A stretch of DNA of 64,000 nucleotides from Kibdelosporangium philippinense (GCF_021390435.2 NZ_JAJVCN010000002.1:1550001-1614000), one strand, 5' to 3'; shown: positions 50,769 through 59,255, counted from the first letter of the stretch. The notes: generated by a model from the letters alone, not told the origin. Numbers and translations: made by a program.

Positions 50769-52790
50769 TCAGTGGGCCGAGGCTGTGGCCGGTACTGGGG
50801 CGTAGCCGGCCGGTTCAGCCGTGAAGGCTCCTCTGCCTTGGGTTCGGCTGCGCAGGCGATCCGCGTAACCGAACAGTTCGGCCAGCGGCACGGTTGCGGT
50901 GATTGTCACCGCTTTCGCGTGCGTGACCGAGGCTGTGACTCGGCCGCGGCGCATCGCTAGGTCTCCGAGGACGCCACCGACGGCGTCTTCGGCGATCGTG
51001 ACTGTCACCTCCGACATTGGTTCCAGCAGCTCCATCACGCACGCGCGCAACGCTTCCCACAGCCCGAGTCGCCCGGCCGTCCGGAACGCCACGTCCGATG
51101 AGTCCTTCGAGTGGGTTGCGCCGTCGGTCAACGTAACCTTGAGGCCTGTTACTGGATGGCCTCCGATGGGACCTTCGGACAGGGCGTCGCGGCAGCCTGC
51201 TTCTACCGCTCTGATGTATTCGCGCGGCACCTTTCCTCCGACCACTGTGGATTGGAATTCGAAGTCGTTTGTCTGTAACGGTTCCACGTCGATCACGACG
51301 TGGGCGAACTGGCCTGCTCCGCCTTCTTGCTTGACGTGCCGGTACACCAGTCCGGACACGCCGCGCTCCACCGTCTCCCGGTATGCCACCTTTGGACGGC
51401 CGACGGCGATTTCCAGGCCTCGGCTTCGGCGGATCTTCTCCACCGCTACCTCCAGGTGTAGTTCGCCCATTCCTGACAGCACTGTCTGGCCAGTTTCCTG
51501 GTCTGTTCGCACGGTCAACGACGGGTCTTCTTCGACCAACTGCGCCAACGCCGCCGTCACCTTGTCGGTGTCGACCGACTTGCGTGCTTCGACCGCCACG
51601 GAGACAACGGGATTGGCGACCCGTGGACGTTCGAGCAGCAACGGCGCCTTCGGTGCGCAGAGGCTGGCTCCGACACGAGCTGACTTCGGACCGATTACGG
51701 CGACGATGTCGCCTGCCGACGCCTGATCCAGCTCCGTGTGCCGGTCGGCGTGCACGCGCAGGATCCGGGCTACTCGCTCGGTTCGCCGTGCTTCAACGTC
51801 AAGCACGATCGCTCCTTTTTGGATCATTCCTGAGTAGACACGCAGATACGTCAACCTGCCGGTGGCTGTCGCGACAACCTTGAACACCAGCGCTGCGAAC
51901 GGTTCCGCTGGGTCGGCGTGCCGCTGCGTTACTGTGCCGTCCTGGATTCCTTGTACCGGTGGCACATCCAATGGTGACGGCAGGTACGCGACAACCGCCG
52001 CGAGCAACGGCTCGATTCCGCGGTTGCGGTAAGCCGAGCCGCGCAACACGACCAGACCTTCACCACTGTGCGTCAGGTCGCGCAATGCTGTTGCCAGTGT
52101 GGCTGCGGAGATCGTCGAGTCCGTGCAGAACTCCTCCATGGCCGCCGGATGCCGTTCCGCCACCGCCTCTTCCAGGATGTGTCGTCGCCGCTGGGCTTCC
52201 GTTTGCAGTGCTTCCGGCACTGGGCCTTCGACACAACGGCCGTCCACCCAGGACAGTGTGCACATCTCGACCAGGTCGACCACGCCGACGAACTCGTTCT
52301 CCTGGCCGATCGGCAGGTGTGCCACGAGCGGTACCGGATGTAGCCGCTCACGGATCGACGCCACAGCGGCATCGAGATCGGCGCCTACGCGGTCCATCTT
52401 GTTGACGAACGCGATGCGCGGCACGCCATACCGGTCCGCCTGCCGCCACACCGATTCGCTTTGCGGTTCAACGCCTGCCACAGCGTCGAACACCACGATG
52501 GCGCCGTCCAACACGCGCAGCGAACGTTCGACCTCGTCGGAAAAGTCGACGTGGCCAGGTGTGTCGATCAGGTTGATGCGGTGACCGTCCCACGTGCAGC
52601 TGACCGCCGCGGCGAAGATGGTTATGCCACGGTCGCGTTCCTGGGAGTCGAAGTCGGTAACGGTTGTCCCGTCGTGAACCTCGCCGCGCTTGTGCGTCGT
52701 GCCTGTCGCATAGAGGATCCGTTCGGTGAGAGTGGTTTTGCCCGCGTCTACGTGAGCGAGAATGCCAAGGTTACGAATGTTGGTACGCAC
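50769..52790 (-). CDS. EF-G paralogue (translational GTPase)
   Basis: A 673-residue factor starting at GTG 52790. G motifs are AHVDAGKTT, RDRGITI, DTPGHVDF and NKMDR; domains II-V follow (FKVVATATGRLTYLRVYSG, QTVLSGMGELHLEVAVEKIRR, YRHVKQEGGAGQFAHVVID, EPMSEVTVTIAEDAVGGVLGDLAMRRGRV). It is somewhat shorter than housekeeping EF-G and diverges in the G domain; it resembles EF-G more than TetM/OtrA-type protection proteins. It may be a stress or resistance-related EF-G. An IS5-type element lies only 8 bp before the start, so the native ribosome-binding site (AAAGGG, now at 53815-53820) and leader are displaced by 1 kb. Confidence 0.87.
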   Translation of the reverse strand: MRTNIRNLGILAHVDAGKTTLTERILYATGTTHKRGEVHDGTTVTDFDSQERDRGITIFAAAVSCTWDGHRINLIDTPGHVDFSDEVERSLRVLDGAIVVFDAVAGVEPQSESVWRQADRYGVPRIAFVNKMDRVGADLDAAVASIRERLHPVPLVAHLPIGQENEFVGVVDLVEMCTLSWVDGRCVEGPVPEALQTEAQRRRHILEEAVAERHPAAMEEFCTDSTISAATLATALRDLTHSGEGLVVLRGSAYRNRGIEPLLAAVVAYLPSPLDVPPVQGIQDGTVTQRHADPAEPFAALVFKVVATATGRLTYLRVYSGMIQKGAIVLDVEARRTERVARILRVHADRHTELDQASAGDIVAVIGPKSARVGASLCAPKAPLLLERPRVANPVVSVAVEARKSVDTDKVTAALAQLVEEDPSLTVRTDQETGQTVLSGMGELHLEVAVEKIRRSRGLEIAVGRPKVAYRETVERGVSGLVYRHVKQEGGAGQFAHVVIDVEPLQTNDFEFQSTVVGGKVPREYIRAVEAGCRDALSEGPIGGHPVTGLKVTLTDGATHSKDSSDVAFRTAGRLGLWEALRACVMELLEPMSEVTVTIAEDAVGGVLGDLAMRRGRVTASVTHAKAVTITATVPLAELFGYADRLRSRTQGRGAFTAEPAGYAPVPATASAH

Positions 52791-52798
52791 GGCACATT

Positions 52799-53810
52799 GA
52801 GGTGATCTCAGCGACTTTCACGCGATCTTGCCGTGTTCGAAATGCGTGAGGACAAGGGCGGCTTTGATGATGTCGCCGATCTTGCTGGGGTTGGCGGTGA
52901 GATGCCGCAGGCTGCGCCAGCGTTCGGTGAGTAGGGCGAAACCACGTTCGCCCAGACACCGTAGGCCACGCAGCAGAGCGTTGCGTGTGCGGGTGTCCAC
53001 GTCGAGGACCTGGCCATCGGCAGGCTGTTTGACCGGGGTGTGCACGCCGATGCCGGCACCGTCGTAGCCGCCATCGGCCAGCGTCGGCAGATCAAGGTGC
53101 GAGGCGGCCCAGTACAGCGCACCCAGCACATGCTCGCGCGCCACGGTCAAGTCATGGAGTGAACCGGGCTCGACATCCGAGACCCACCACGGAAAACCGT
53201 CCGGCGCGCACAGCGCTTGGATGTTGCCGCCGTGCTCGCGGGCTTTGCCGGAGTACCACAGGTCGATCGGCTCGCCTTTCACGCTCAACGTTTTCTCGCT
53301 ACAGCGATCGGCGGAGAAGACCTTTCCATCGAGGATCACGTAGGCCGTGCCCTCATCCTTGGCCCGCTGCAGGGCCTCATGCAGGTCCGGCGCCTGCTCG
53401 GCGAGCACGATGACGACCTCATCCAAGTAGCGGTAGCCGGTGGCGCGGGAGATGCCGTGATCGCGAGCCAGGGCGGGGACGTCGGTGTTCTGCCGGAACC
53501 AGCGCAGGCCCAGCACCGCGTGGCGAAAGCAGGTCAACGCCCTGCTGTTCTTGCGGGTGCCGCGTCGGCGGCGTTCGGCGTGCAGCAGCCGGCTGAGGTA
53601 GAGGGCCAGTTCACGCGGGACATCGAGCATGGCACGATACGCAATCACGGGGAGCCTTCTGGTCCGGACTTGATCTTCGCAATCCAGTTCTACCAAGGGC
53701 TCCCCGCCCATCTTTCCCCGGGTCTCACCACTCCCCAGTACATCGACCAGCGCTCGTCCGAGCAGCTTCGCGGCTCAACAAACGAACCAGAATCTTGGTG
53801 AGATTACCTC
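52799..53810 (-). mobile_element. IS5-type insertion sequence, about 1.01 kb
   Basis: The ends read GAGGTGATCTCAGC (left) and, inverted at the right, GAGGTAATCTCACC. ATT flanks both ends; depending on where the repeat is taken to begin the duplication could be CATTG. One transposase gene runs leftward toward the EF-G-like gene. The element separates that gene from its upstream leader. Confidence 0.8.
52818..53648 (-). CDS. IS5-type DDE transposase (HTH_Tnp_4 plus DDE_4)
   Basis: A 276-residue transposase; GTG 53648 is chosen for AGAAGG 6 bases upstream. The N-terminal helix-turn-helix region is LGLRWFRQNTDVPALARDHGISRATGYRYLDEVVIVLAEQAP, and the catalytic core shows AYVILDGKVFSADR (Asp), LPTLADGGYDGAGIGVHTPVK (Asp) and GERGFALLTERWRSLRHL (Glu). 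It is complete. It ends 27 bp before the EF-G-like start and is co-oriented with it, so read-through transcription into that gene is possible. Confidence 0.88.
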   Translation of the reverse strand: MIAYRAMLDVPRELALYLSRLLHAERRRRGTRKNSRALTCFRHAVLGLRWFRQNTDVPALARDHGISRATGYRYLDEVVIVLAEQAPDLHEALQRAKDEGTAYVILDGKVFSADRCSEKTLSVKGEPIDLWYSGKAREHGGNIQALCAPDGFPWWVSDVEPGSLHDLTVAREHVLGALYWAASHLDLPTLADGGYDGAGIGVHTPVKQPADGQVLDVDTRTRNALLRGLRCLGERGFALLTERWRSLRHLTANPSKIGDIIKAALVLTHFEHGKIA

Positions 53811-54108
53811 ATTGCCCTTTCAGGGTGATCAGAGAACATGTCGGCGCGATTCACGGGACATCGACCCGCGGGAACGTGCGGCCGCTTAAGGGCCGCACGG
53901 TTCAATGGCGCTGGGTATTCGTCACCGGGTCCGGTGCCGGCCGCGCAGCCGGCACCGGGCGCGCGAAGACATCAGGATCACCTCGTATCGCGACTGCAGG
54001 GCAACGGCTTCGTGACGCAACACGGCCTGCCCCCTCTAATCGCGGCGCACTGCACTCGGATGGCAGCACGGATTTCGGGGGAACTGTACCGAATCCCGAT
54101 TGGACGGT
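53811..54108 (-). promoter_or_regulatory. Leader-like region: ancestral upstream region of the EF-G paralogue
   Basis: Before the IS5 insertion this sequence adjoined the EF-G-like gene. On the minus strand it holds, in order, a mini-ORF (53972-53922), a hairpin inside it (CCGGTGCCGGC / GCCGGCACCGG, 53958-53931), a second hairpin (GTGCGGCC / GGCCGCAC, 53898-53876) and AAAGGG at 53820-53815. The order mini-ORF, hairpins, ribosome-binding site, resistance-like gene is that of antibiotic-inducible attenuators. No T-run follows the hairpins, so the mechanism is uncertain. Confidence 0.5.
53922..53972 (-). CDS. Leader mini-ORF, 16 residues, Arg at every second position
   Basis: ATG 53972 has GAGGTG 6 bases upstream. 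The product is MSSRARCRLRGRHRTR, with Arg at positions 4, 6, 8, 10, 12, 14 and 16. The reading frame runs through the 11-bp-stem hairpin at 53931-53958, so a translating ribosome would melt it. Such coupling is how leader peptides control downstream genes. A chance ORF in GC-rich hairpin DNA cannot be excluded. Confidence 0.45.
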   Translation of the reverse strand: MSSRARCRLRGRHRTR

Positions 54109-54690
54109 CTACCGATTTTCGGCGATCAGGTCCGTGCGGAGCGTCCCGGCGCGTACTGAGCTGCCAGACTCGCCAGCGCCACCGCTGCGACCAGCAGCCC
54201 GAAGTCGCGGGGCGCGACGTCGTAGAAACCGGGCAGGGAAAGCAGATTGATGATGATCGCGGCCAGCCACGCAGCGACGAGCCACCCGCCGAACCGCGGG
54301 ATGATGGCGACTACGACGCCCGCGACGATCCGTGATCGCCAGCGCGATCCCACCCTGTACCAGCAGCTGGTTCATGTTGTCGTTGCGTTGCTGCACCGCC
54401 CCGTCGCGCAACGCCTGCATTTGCTCATTTGTTGGCATGCCGGTGAGTTCCGGCGCCTCGCCGGGGGCGGGGATGCCAGGCTGGTTGTACCGCTCGTCGA
54501 CGGTGCCAGCGATGCCACCGTCACCCTTGAAGGGCAACGCCCCCTGAGTGGCGTTGTCCACCAGCACGTAGGTCAGCGCAAGCAGCGCGATCACGGAAAC
54601 CAGGAAGAGGCTGCCGTAAACCAGAGTGAGCCGCAGCCGCAAGGGCCGCCGCGGCAATCCTTTGCCGGCCAGCCGGCTCGCGAGGCCCAT
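54109..54690 (-). pseudogene. Remnant of an OmpR-partner sensor kinase joined to a small membrane-protein fragment
   Basis: From ATG 54690 the frame encodes the N-terminus of a CutS-like kinase: PLRLRLTLVYGSLFLVSVIALLALTYVLVDNATQGAL, an extracytoplasmic stretch, and MNQLLVQGGIALAI, the start of the second membrane helix. The HAMP, HisKA and ATPase domains are missing. Instead, the next frame continues as VAIIPRFGGWLVAAWLAAIIINLLSLPGFYDVAPRDFGLLVAA to 54126, which looks like the C-terminal helices of a DoxX-like protein. A deletion therefore fused two genes out of frame. The kinase start follows the response-regulator remnant by 5 bp. Confidence 0.65.
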
Positions 54691-54695
54691 GCCGG

Positions 54696-55348
54696 TCAGA
54701 TTCGATAACCGGACTTGGCGACCGTCTGGATGACCGGCGGATCGCCGAGTTTCGTCCGCAGCCTGCTGACCGTGATCTTCACGGCGTTGGTGAACGGATC
54801 CGCCTGCTCGTCCCAGACCCGCTCGAGCAGCTCCTCGGCCGACACGATCCGGTCCTGAGCGGCCAGGAGCAGTTCGAGGACCCCGAACTCCTTGTGGGTG
54901 AGCTGCAGCTCCTCATCGCCGCGATGAACCGTGCGCTGCGAGGTGTCCACGACCAGCTCACCGTGCCGGAGCATGGGCGGATGGGCGGGCTGGCTACGCC
55001 GGCCAGCGCGCTGATTCGTGCGACGAGCACCGGGAAGTCGAATGGCTTCGGCAGGTAGTCGTCGGCGCCAATGGCCAGCCCGTCGACCAGGTCCTCGGTG
55101 CTCGACGCGGCCGTCAGCATGAGTACCCGGCTCTGGCACCCGCCCTTGACCAATTCGGCGCAAACCCCGTCACCGTGCATGCAGGGCAGGTCCCGATCGA
55201 GCACGATCACGTTGTAGTCGTTGACCAGGGCCCGTTCCAGTCCACTTGGCCCGTCAAGCGCGATATCGACGGACATTCTGGCCCGGCGCAGCCCGATCCC
55301 GATCGTGCGCGCCATTTCCTCGTCGTCCTCGACGACCAGCACCCGCAC
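54696..55348 (-). pseudogene. OmpR-family response regulator, frameshifted
   Basis: GTG 55348 (AAGGGA upstream) opens a receiver domain: VRVLVVEDDEEMARTIGIGL, VIVLDRDLPCMHGDGV (phospho-Asp), LMLTAASS, DDYLPKPFDFPVLVARISALA. Right after this the frame is lost near 55010; the winged helix continues in the next frame as RRSQPAHPPMLRHGELVVD, TVHRGDEELQLTHKEFGVLELLL and FTNAVKITVSRLRTKLGD to GYRI at 54699. One base is missing in a GGCCGGC stretch. The downstream kinase is also broken, so the whole system is dead unless this is a sequencing error. Confidence 0.8.
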
Positions 55349-55430
55349 CGTTCGTCCCTTCTGTGCACGAGGACACAAAAGTCCAGCATGCCGAGTCCAA
55401 GGTTTCGCCGCAGTTTCAGAATTGGGCCAA

Positions 55431-56348
55431 TTAGGCCTGGTCGAGCTCGTCGAGCGTCCTGGCGACATCGGCAGCGGCGCTGCTCATGGCCCGGCGCTCA
55501 CCCTCGGTGAGACCCCATTCCTCGATCCGGTCGAGGCCCTTGCGCCCGAGCACCACAGGCACGGACAAGCTGACTCCGTCGACGCCATACTCGCCGTCAA
55601 GAACGACGGACGCAGGCAGGACGGCGCCGGATTCGGTGGCGATGGCCTCGATCATGACCGCGATCCCGAGCCCAGTGGTCCAGGTCGTGGTCCGGCCAGA
55701 GTCGAGGGCGACATGCCGCTGGTACCAGGTGTCGGTGTAGGCCTTCGTGGCCGCGAGCTGCTCGTCCGTGAGAGTCACCGGCTGCCCGCCCACGCTGACG
55801 CGGCTGTACAGCGGCACCTGGCCGTCCCCATGGTCACCGATCACCCAGGCATCGACGTCCCGCGGGTGCGCGTTGAGCGCCTCGGCGATCCCGGTACGCA
55901 GGCGCAGGCTGTCGTTGAGGGTGTAGCCGATGAGCCGGTGCCTCGGCACCCACCCCTGCCGGTGGACGTAGGTGGTCAGCGGATCGACCGGGTTGGTCAC
56001 CAGCAGCACCAAGCCCTGGAAGGCCGAGCTGGCCAGCGGCGCGAGCACCTCGTCGACGATGCGGGCATTCTCGGCAAGGTAGACGAGCCGCGAAGTGTTG
56101 AGCCGCAGGGGAACCGCCGCGCTGACCACCACGATGTCGGCATCGAGGGCATCCTCGGCCGTCCCACCACGAACCGTCGTCGGGCTCGATCCAAGCGCAG
56201 CGGCATTCTCCAGGTCCATCGTGTGACTGGTGATCATGTTCGGCCTGGTGTCGACGAGCACAACCTCATACGTCCCGGCAACCCGCAGCAGGTTGAAAGC
56301 GGCCGACGAACCAATCCCGCCAGCCCCACCGATGATGACGACCTTCAT
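55431..56348 (-). CDS. Malate/lactate dehydrogenase family protein
   Basis: A 305-residue dehydrogenase. MKVVIIGGAGGIGSSAAFNLL is the NAD-binding loop; VVVSAAVPLRLNTSR holds the mobile loop region with the substrate-binding Arg residues in a divergent form, VLLVTNPVDPLTTYV follows, and DAWVIGDHGDGQVPLYS carries the catalytic His (usual G-E-H-G-D-S, here G-D-H-G-D-G). The family interconverts 2-hydroxy acids and 2-oxo acids. The altered loops make the exact substrate uncertain. It is monocistronic and lies 82 bp from the broken response regulator on the same strand. Confidence 0.88.
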   Translation of the reverse strand: MKVVIIGGAGGIGSSAAFNLLRVAGTYEVVLVDTRPNMITSHTMDLENAAALGSSPTTVRGGTAEDALDADIVVVSAAVPLRLNTSRLVYLAENARIVDEVLAPLASSAFQGLVLLVTNPVDPLTTYVHRQGWVPRHRLIGYTLNDSLRLRTGIAEALNAHPRDVDAWVIGDHGDGQVPLYSRVSVGGQPVTLTDEQLAATKAYTDTWYQRHVALDSGRTTTWTTGLGIAVMIEAIATESGAVLPASVVLDGEYGVDGVSLSVPVVLGRKGLDRIEEWGLTEGERRAMSSAAADVARTLDELDQA

Positions 56349-56475
56349 CGCAGTCCCCTCAGAGTCTCGACATGCCCCCGCTCATCCATACACTGGCTGG
56401 CGTTCATTGGCTATGGGCCCGAGTCAACGCGGGACAACTGGGTTCCGTTCGGCCACCGCGGATTACTCTTCCGGT

Positions 56476-56877
56476 GTGAGTCTTGGGCGCGCGGTGGAAC
56501 GAGCGTGGATGGAGGACAAGGTCCGCTCGTTGGTCAACCTGCAACGTAGCTGGTATGACTTGGCCGCGCTGCGCACAGACGAGCGGCTGCGACTGTCAGC
56601 ACGCCTGCACAGTGCCGAAATGGCACGGCAAGGCGTTTGTGCCCATCAAGTCCCCGGTGAGCCCGACACGTGGGAGCGGATGCTCGCCGTTGGCTACGCA
56701 CAACCGGCGGGCGAGAACGTCGCCTTTGGACTGACATCGGCCGCATCGGTTGTGGAAGCGTGGATGCGCAGCCCTGGGCATCGCGCGAACATCCTGCATC
56801 CCGACTTCGCGGCGATCGGCGTCGGCTTGTTCATCAGCGATGAAGGACATTGGTGGACGCAGAACTTCGGATACTGA
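56476..56877 (+). CDS. CAP/SCP-domain protein
   Basis: From GTG 56476 the product has 133 residues. It has the CAP fold landmarks: VRSLVNLQRSWYDLAALRTDERLRLSARLHSAEMARQGVCAHQ (helix 1 and first His), GENVAFGLTSAASVVEAWMRSPGHRANILHPDFAAIGVGLF (CAP motifs with GEN and HR.NIL), and WWTQNFGY at the end. Most bacterial CAP proteins are secreted, but no signal peptide is seen from this or the next in-frame start, so it may be cytoplasmic or the true start may be different. Confidence 0.85.
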   Translation: MSLGRAVERAWMEDKVRSLVNLQRSWYDLAALRTDERLRLSARLHSAEMARQGVCAHQVPGEPDTWERMLAVGYAQPAGENVAFGLTSAASVVEAWMRSPGHRANILHPDFAAIGVGLFISDEGHWWTQNFGY

Positions 56878-57815
56878 AGTTCGATCTTGGGGTTCGTTCG
56901 TCCATTGTGGACGCTCACGCCGCCGTCGGGTGCTTGGTGCCGGCGGTAGGTATTTGGCATAGGGTCGATCACCCCGGGTAGTGGTGTCTATTGAATTGGT
57001 AAAACCGCCTGGCTGGTCGGGTCATTTTCGTGCCGCTGGAACGCGACGTGGGAATTTGACAATCTCGCCCGTTTTGGTTAGGCGTGGCCGGGCGTTCTTT
57101 GGTGGGATCTTGCGGCACTTTTGGTCAAGCGGTCGCGACCAAAAGTTTCTTAGTTCACCCTGTGCGGTGACGTGCCGGTTCAATCGCGGAATGGCGTCCA
57201 GCGAATGCCGTGGTCATGGTCGTCGTATCCGTCGGGATACAGGATGGCAACGAAAAGGTCAACAATGCGCAGTGCTGCACGTTCGCCGATTTCGGTGAAC
57301 AGTATTCAATGGCTGTGCGCGCTGGGGTGTCGGCAACCCGGGGTGTCGCGCTCTGTGACGATCGATGCGATACGGCGTCATCGGGCTGGTCAAACGTGCT
57401 TTGATCTGGTGATTTGAGTCAGCAAAGCAAGATCGTTGCCGACCTTTTTCGGTGCCCGACCCGGCCGTGCCAGGCAGAAAGAACTGCTGACGTCGGCCGG
57501 GTCAGGTGGGGGTGAGTGTGTTGTTCCCGAGTGGGAACGATGGACACTATAAACACGTCGCCGCTGTACTGGCGGTGGCATTCTTTTGCCACGGCTGACG
57601 TGGTAACAACGGGAAAATCTGGGTTGGTTTTTCGGGCACGACTGTTGCGGATTGAAAGGTCGTGCCGTTAGCTTTCTGTCGAACGGGGACGTCAGTGCAC
57701 AGATTTGGCTGCTCGCGACCTCGATTCGTTACCTGCCTCAATATGAAACCTGTTCGGGTTTGGCGCGGCCGTGGCCATGCCGCCCGAGAACTTCCGATGA
57801 GGAACGGAGGGCGCG
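56878..57815 (+). other. Long intergenic region before the type VII secretion locus
   Basis: I find no credible protein gene in this 938-bp stretch; it is less GC-rich than the rest and contains T-rich runs. It holds a terminator-like hairpin at 57118-57147 and a short palindrome GTTCCC-GAGT-GGGAAC at 57523-57538. The right end supplies the promoter and ribosome-binding site (CGGAGG) of the first WXG100 gene. Confidence 0.6.
57118..57147. terminator. Terminator-like inverted repeat
   Basis: ACTTTTGGTC and GACCAAAAGT are perfect 10-base arms around a 10-base spacer, followed by TTCTTAGTT. It lies 240 bp after the CAP gene and could end its transcript, or act as an operator for the ESX-like locus. 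Confidence 0.5.
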
Positions 57816-58136
57816 GTGTCGTCACCTCATATTTCCGTAACGCTCGACGGCATGAGCCAGTCGCAGAACACGATCCAGCAGCGGGTCGAGGACTTCACGA
57901 CTGAGAAGACCAACATCGAAAACCAGATCAACAGCCTGCGAGGGGCCTGGACCGGAGAGGCGGCGAACCGGTTCTACTCCGGCATCGACTCGTGGCTCGC
58001 GGGCTTCCAGAAGTCCATCGACGCGCTGCGTAACATGGGTGAGTTGATGCAGCGCAACGGCGTTGTGTTCGGCAACACCGAGTCGGATGCCGTCAGGACC
58101 GCCAGCAGTGTAGGTACCGGGCTCGAAGGCGTGTGA
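57816..58136 (+). CDS. WXG100-family protein (Esx-like) 1
   Basis: A 106-residue protein (GTG 57816, CGGAGG upstream). It forms a helical hairpin with the turn motif AWTGEAANRFYSGIDSWL (W-x-G), in the usual place near residue 45. The preceding helix is SQNTIQQRVEDFTTEKTNIENQINSLRG. It is about the family length with a somewhat longer C-terminal tail (VRTASSVGTGLEGV). It should dimerise with the WXG100 protein at 58167 and be exported by the EccC-driven machine. The YxxxD/E export signal is not obvious in the tail. Confidence 0.93.
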   Translation: MSSPHISVTLDGMSQSQNTIQQRVEDFTTEKTNIENQINSLRGAWTGEAANRFYSGIDSWLAGFQKSIDALRNMGELMQRNGVVFGNTESDAVRTASSVGTGLEGV

Positions 58137-58166
58137 CGTGACCCAACTACCGACTAGGAGTGTGCG

Positions 58167-58457
58167 ATGAGCTCACCTACGTACACGTTCAGGGAAGCCG
58201 ACGGTATCGCCACCATGCAGGCGATGCAGCGGGCCAGCGACAACATGACCTCATACGTCGAGCAGCTGCTGGCAAGCAACCGCGCACAGCTCGAGCTGTG
58301 GGACGGTGAGTCCAAGAACCGGTTCGGGACGTACGAGGCGGAGTGGCGCGCAGGCAACGCTCAGTGTGAGACGTCGCTGAAGCAGGCCGCGAAGGCGCTG
58401 GCAGACATCACCGAGGGCTACACCGCAGCGGACAAGTACGCCGCTTCCATTTGGTGA
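58167..58457 (+). CDS. WXG100-family protein (Esx-like) 2
   Basis: A 96-residue protein 30 bp after the first Esx gene. The turn motif is LWDGESKNRFGTYEAEW (W-x-G), flanked by the helices TMQAMQRASDNMTSYVEQLLASNRAQLE and GNAQCETSLKQAAKALADITEGYTAADKYAASIW. The C-terminal YTAAD fits the YxxxD/E export signal of type VII substrates. It is the presumed dimer partner of the 57816 product. A strong hairpin follows its stop. Confidence 0.93.
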   Translation: MSSPTYTFREADGIATMQAMQRASDNMTSYVEQLLASNRAQLELWDGESKNRFGTYEAEWRAGNAQCETSLKQAAKALADITEGYTAADKYAASIW

Positions 58458-58470
58458 TCCTGCTTCACAG

Positions 58471-58495
58471 CCGGGCGGGACGTGGTCCCGCCCGG
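58471..58495. terminator. GC-rich hairpin after the Esx pair
   Basis: CCGGGCGGGAC-GTG-GTCCCGCCCGG is a perfect 11-bp stem with a 3-base loop, 13 bases after the second Esx gene and 55 before the next start. It lacks a T-run except TCTTC. It may end or slow most transcripts, or protect the esx message from decay. Confidence 0.65.
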
Positions 58496-58549
58496 TCTTC
58501 ACCTACGAGCCTCCGAGACTGATCAACTCGCCGGAAGGATGCCGACGAC

Positions 58550-59191
58550 ATGCCATCAATGGAAGGCGGCCACACCGCCGTAACCGAACATCAGCAGAAC
58601 AAGGACGCGGAGGCACAAAAACAAGCCGAGAACGAGGCGAACCGGCCTGATTTCGGCGGCCGGGACGACAGCTGGACGAAGGGCGACTCCAAGAGCGTCC
58701 ACCCTTACTTCGACAAGCCGGACGACCCCTACGACCCGGACTACCAGCCGATGCCCTTCGGTGGCGGCTCGGGGCTGGAAAACCACAAGCCACCGACCTT
58801 CTCAGGTGGAGGCGGTGGAGCCGATGGTGGCACGGTCGTCAGCGTCGAGGACATCAGGAAGTTCGGAGACTGGTGCGGAACACTGATCCCCGCGGTCCAG
58901 GACCGGCGCAAGGAACTACAGGAGCTCGCCGGTGTGGGCGGGATCAAACCGGGTTACTTCGGTGCGGCGAGAACACTAGCCGACAAGATCAACGGCGGCG
59001 CGCTCCTCGGCAAGACGATCGAAATGCTGATCAGCGTTGAGAACACACTGACGCACGCTCAGCAGACGTGCTACAGCATCGCCGACAAGTACAAGTCCAC
59101 TGAGGAACTCAACGCGGCCGACGCTCGCGAGGTCGCGTTGATGATGAACCAGGTTGTCAGCGACGTGAACGGCCTGAACATCGGCGCCTGA
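58550..59191 (+). CDS. Unrecognised protein of the type VII secretion locus
   Basis: A 213-residue protein. Residues 1-95 are disordered and rich in Asp, Pro and Gly (SKSVHPYFDKPDDPYDPDYQPMPFGGGSGLENHKPPTFSGGGGG). Residues 98-213 are helical (VEDIRKFGDWCGTLIPAVQDRRKELQELAG, MLISVENTLTHAQQTCYSIADKYKSTEELN). The helical part resembles the length of WXG100-like hairpins (YSIADKYKS could be a YxxxD signal) but has no W-x-G. Its place between the Esx pair and the long proline-rich gene suggests a secreted partner or chaperone. Confidence 0.8.
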   Translation: MPSMEGGHTAVTEHQQNKDAEAQKQAENEANRPDFGGRDDSWTKGDSKSVHPYFDKPDDPYDPDYQPMPFGGGSGLENHKPPTFSGGGGGADGGTVVSVEDIRKFGDWCGTLIPAVQDRRKELQELAGVGGIKPGYFGAARTLADKINGGALLGKTIEMLISVENTLTHAQQTCYSIADKYKSTEELNAADAREVALMMNQVVSDVNGLNIGA

Positions 59192-59255
59192 GGCGTCCAC
59201 AGTGGTGCATCGGCCCTGATTCCCGATAAGCGCAAGCGGTCCAAGGTGAGTGGGT

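Noticed and set aside
50769..52790. Assignment as a TetM/OtrA tetracycline-protection protein
   Set aside because: The G-domain and domain III phrases are closer to elongation factor G; I leave it as an EF-G paralogue without naming a drug.
56981..57298. 105-residue plus-strand frame before the Esx genes
   Set aside because: No ribosome-binding site, Arg-rich composition and it spans a terminator-like hairpin; I see no family resemblance.
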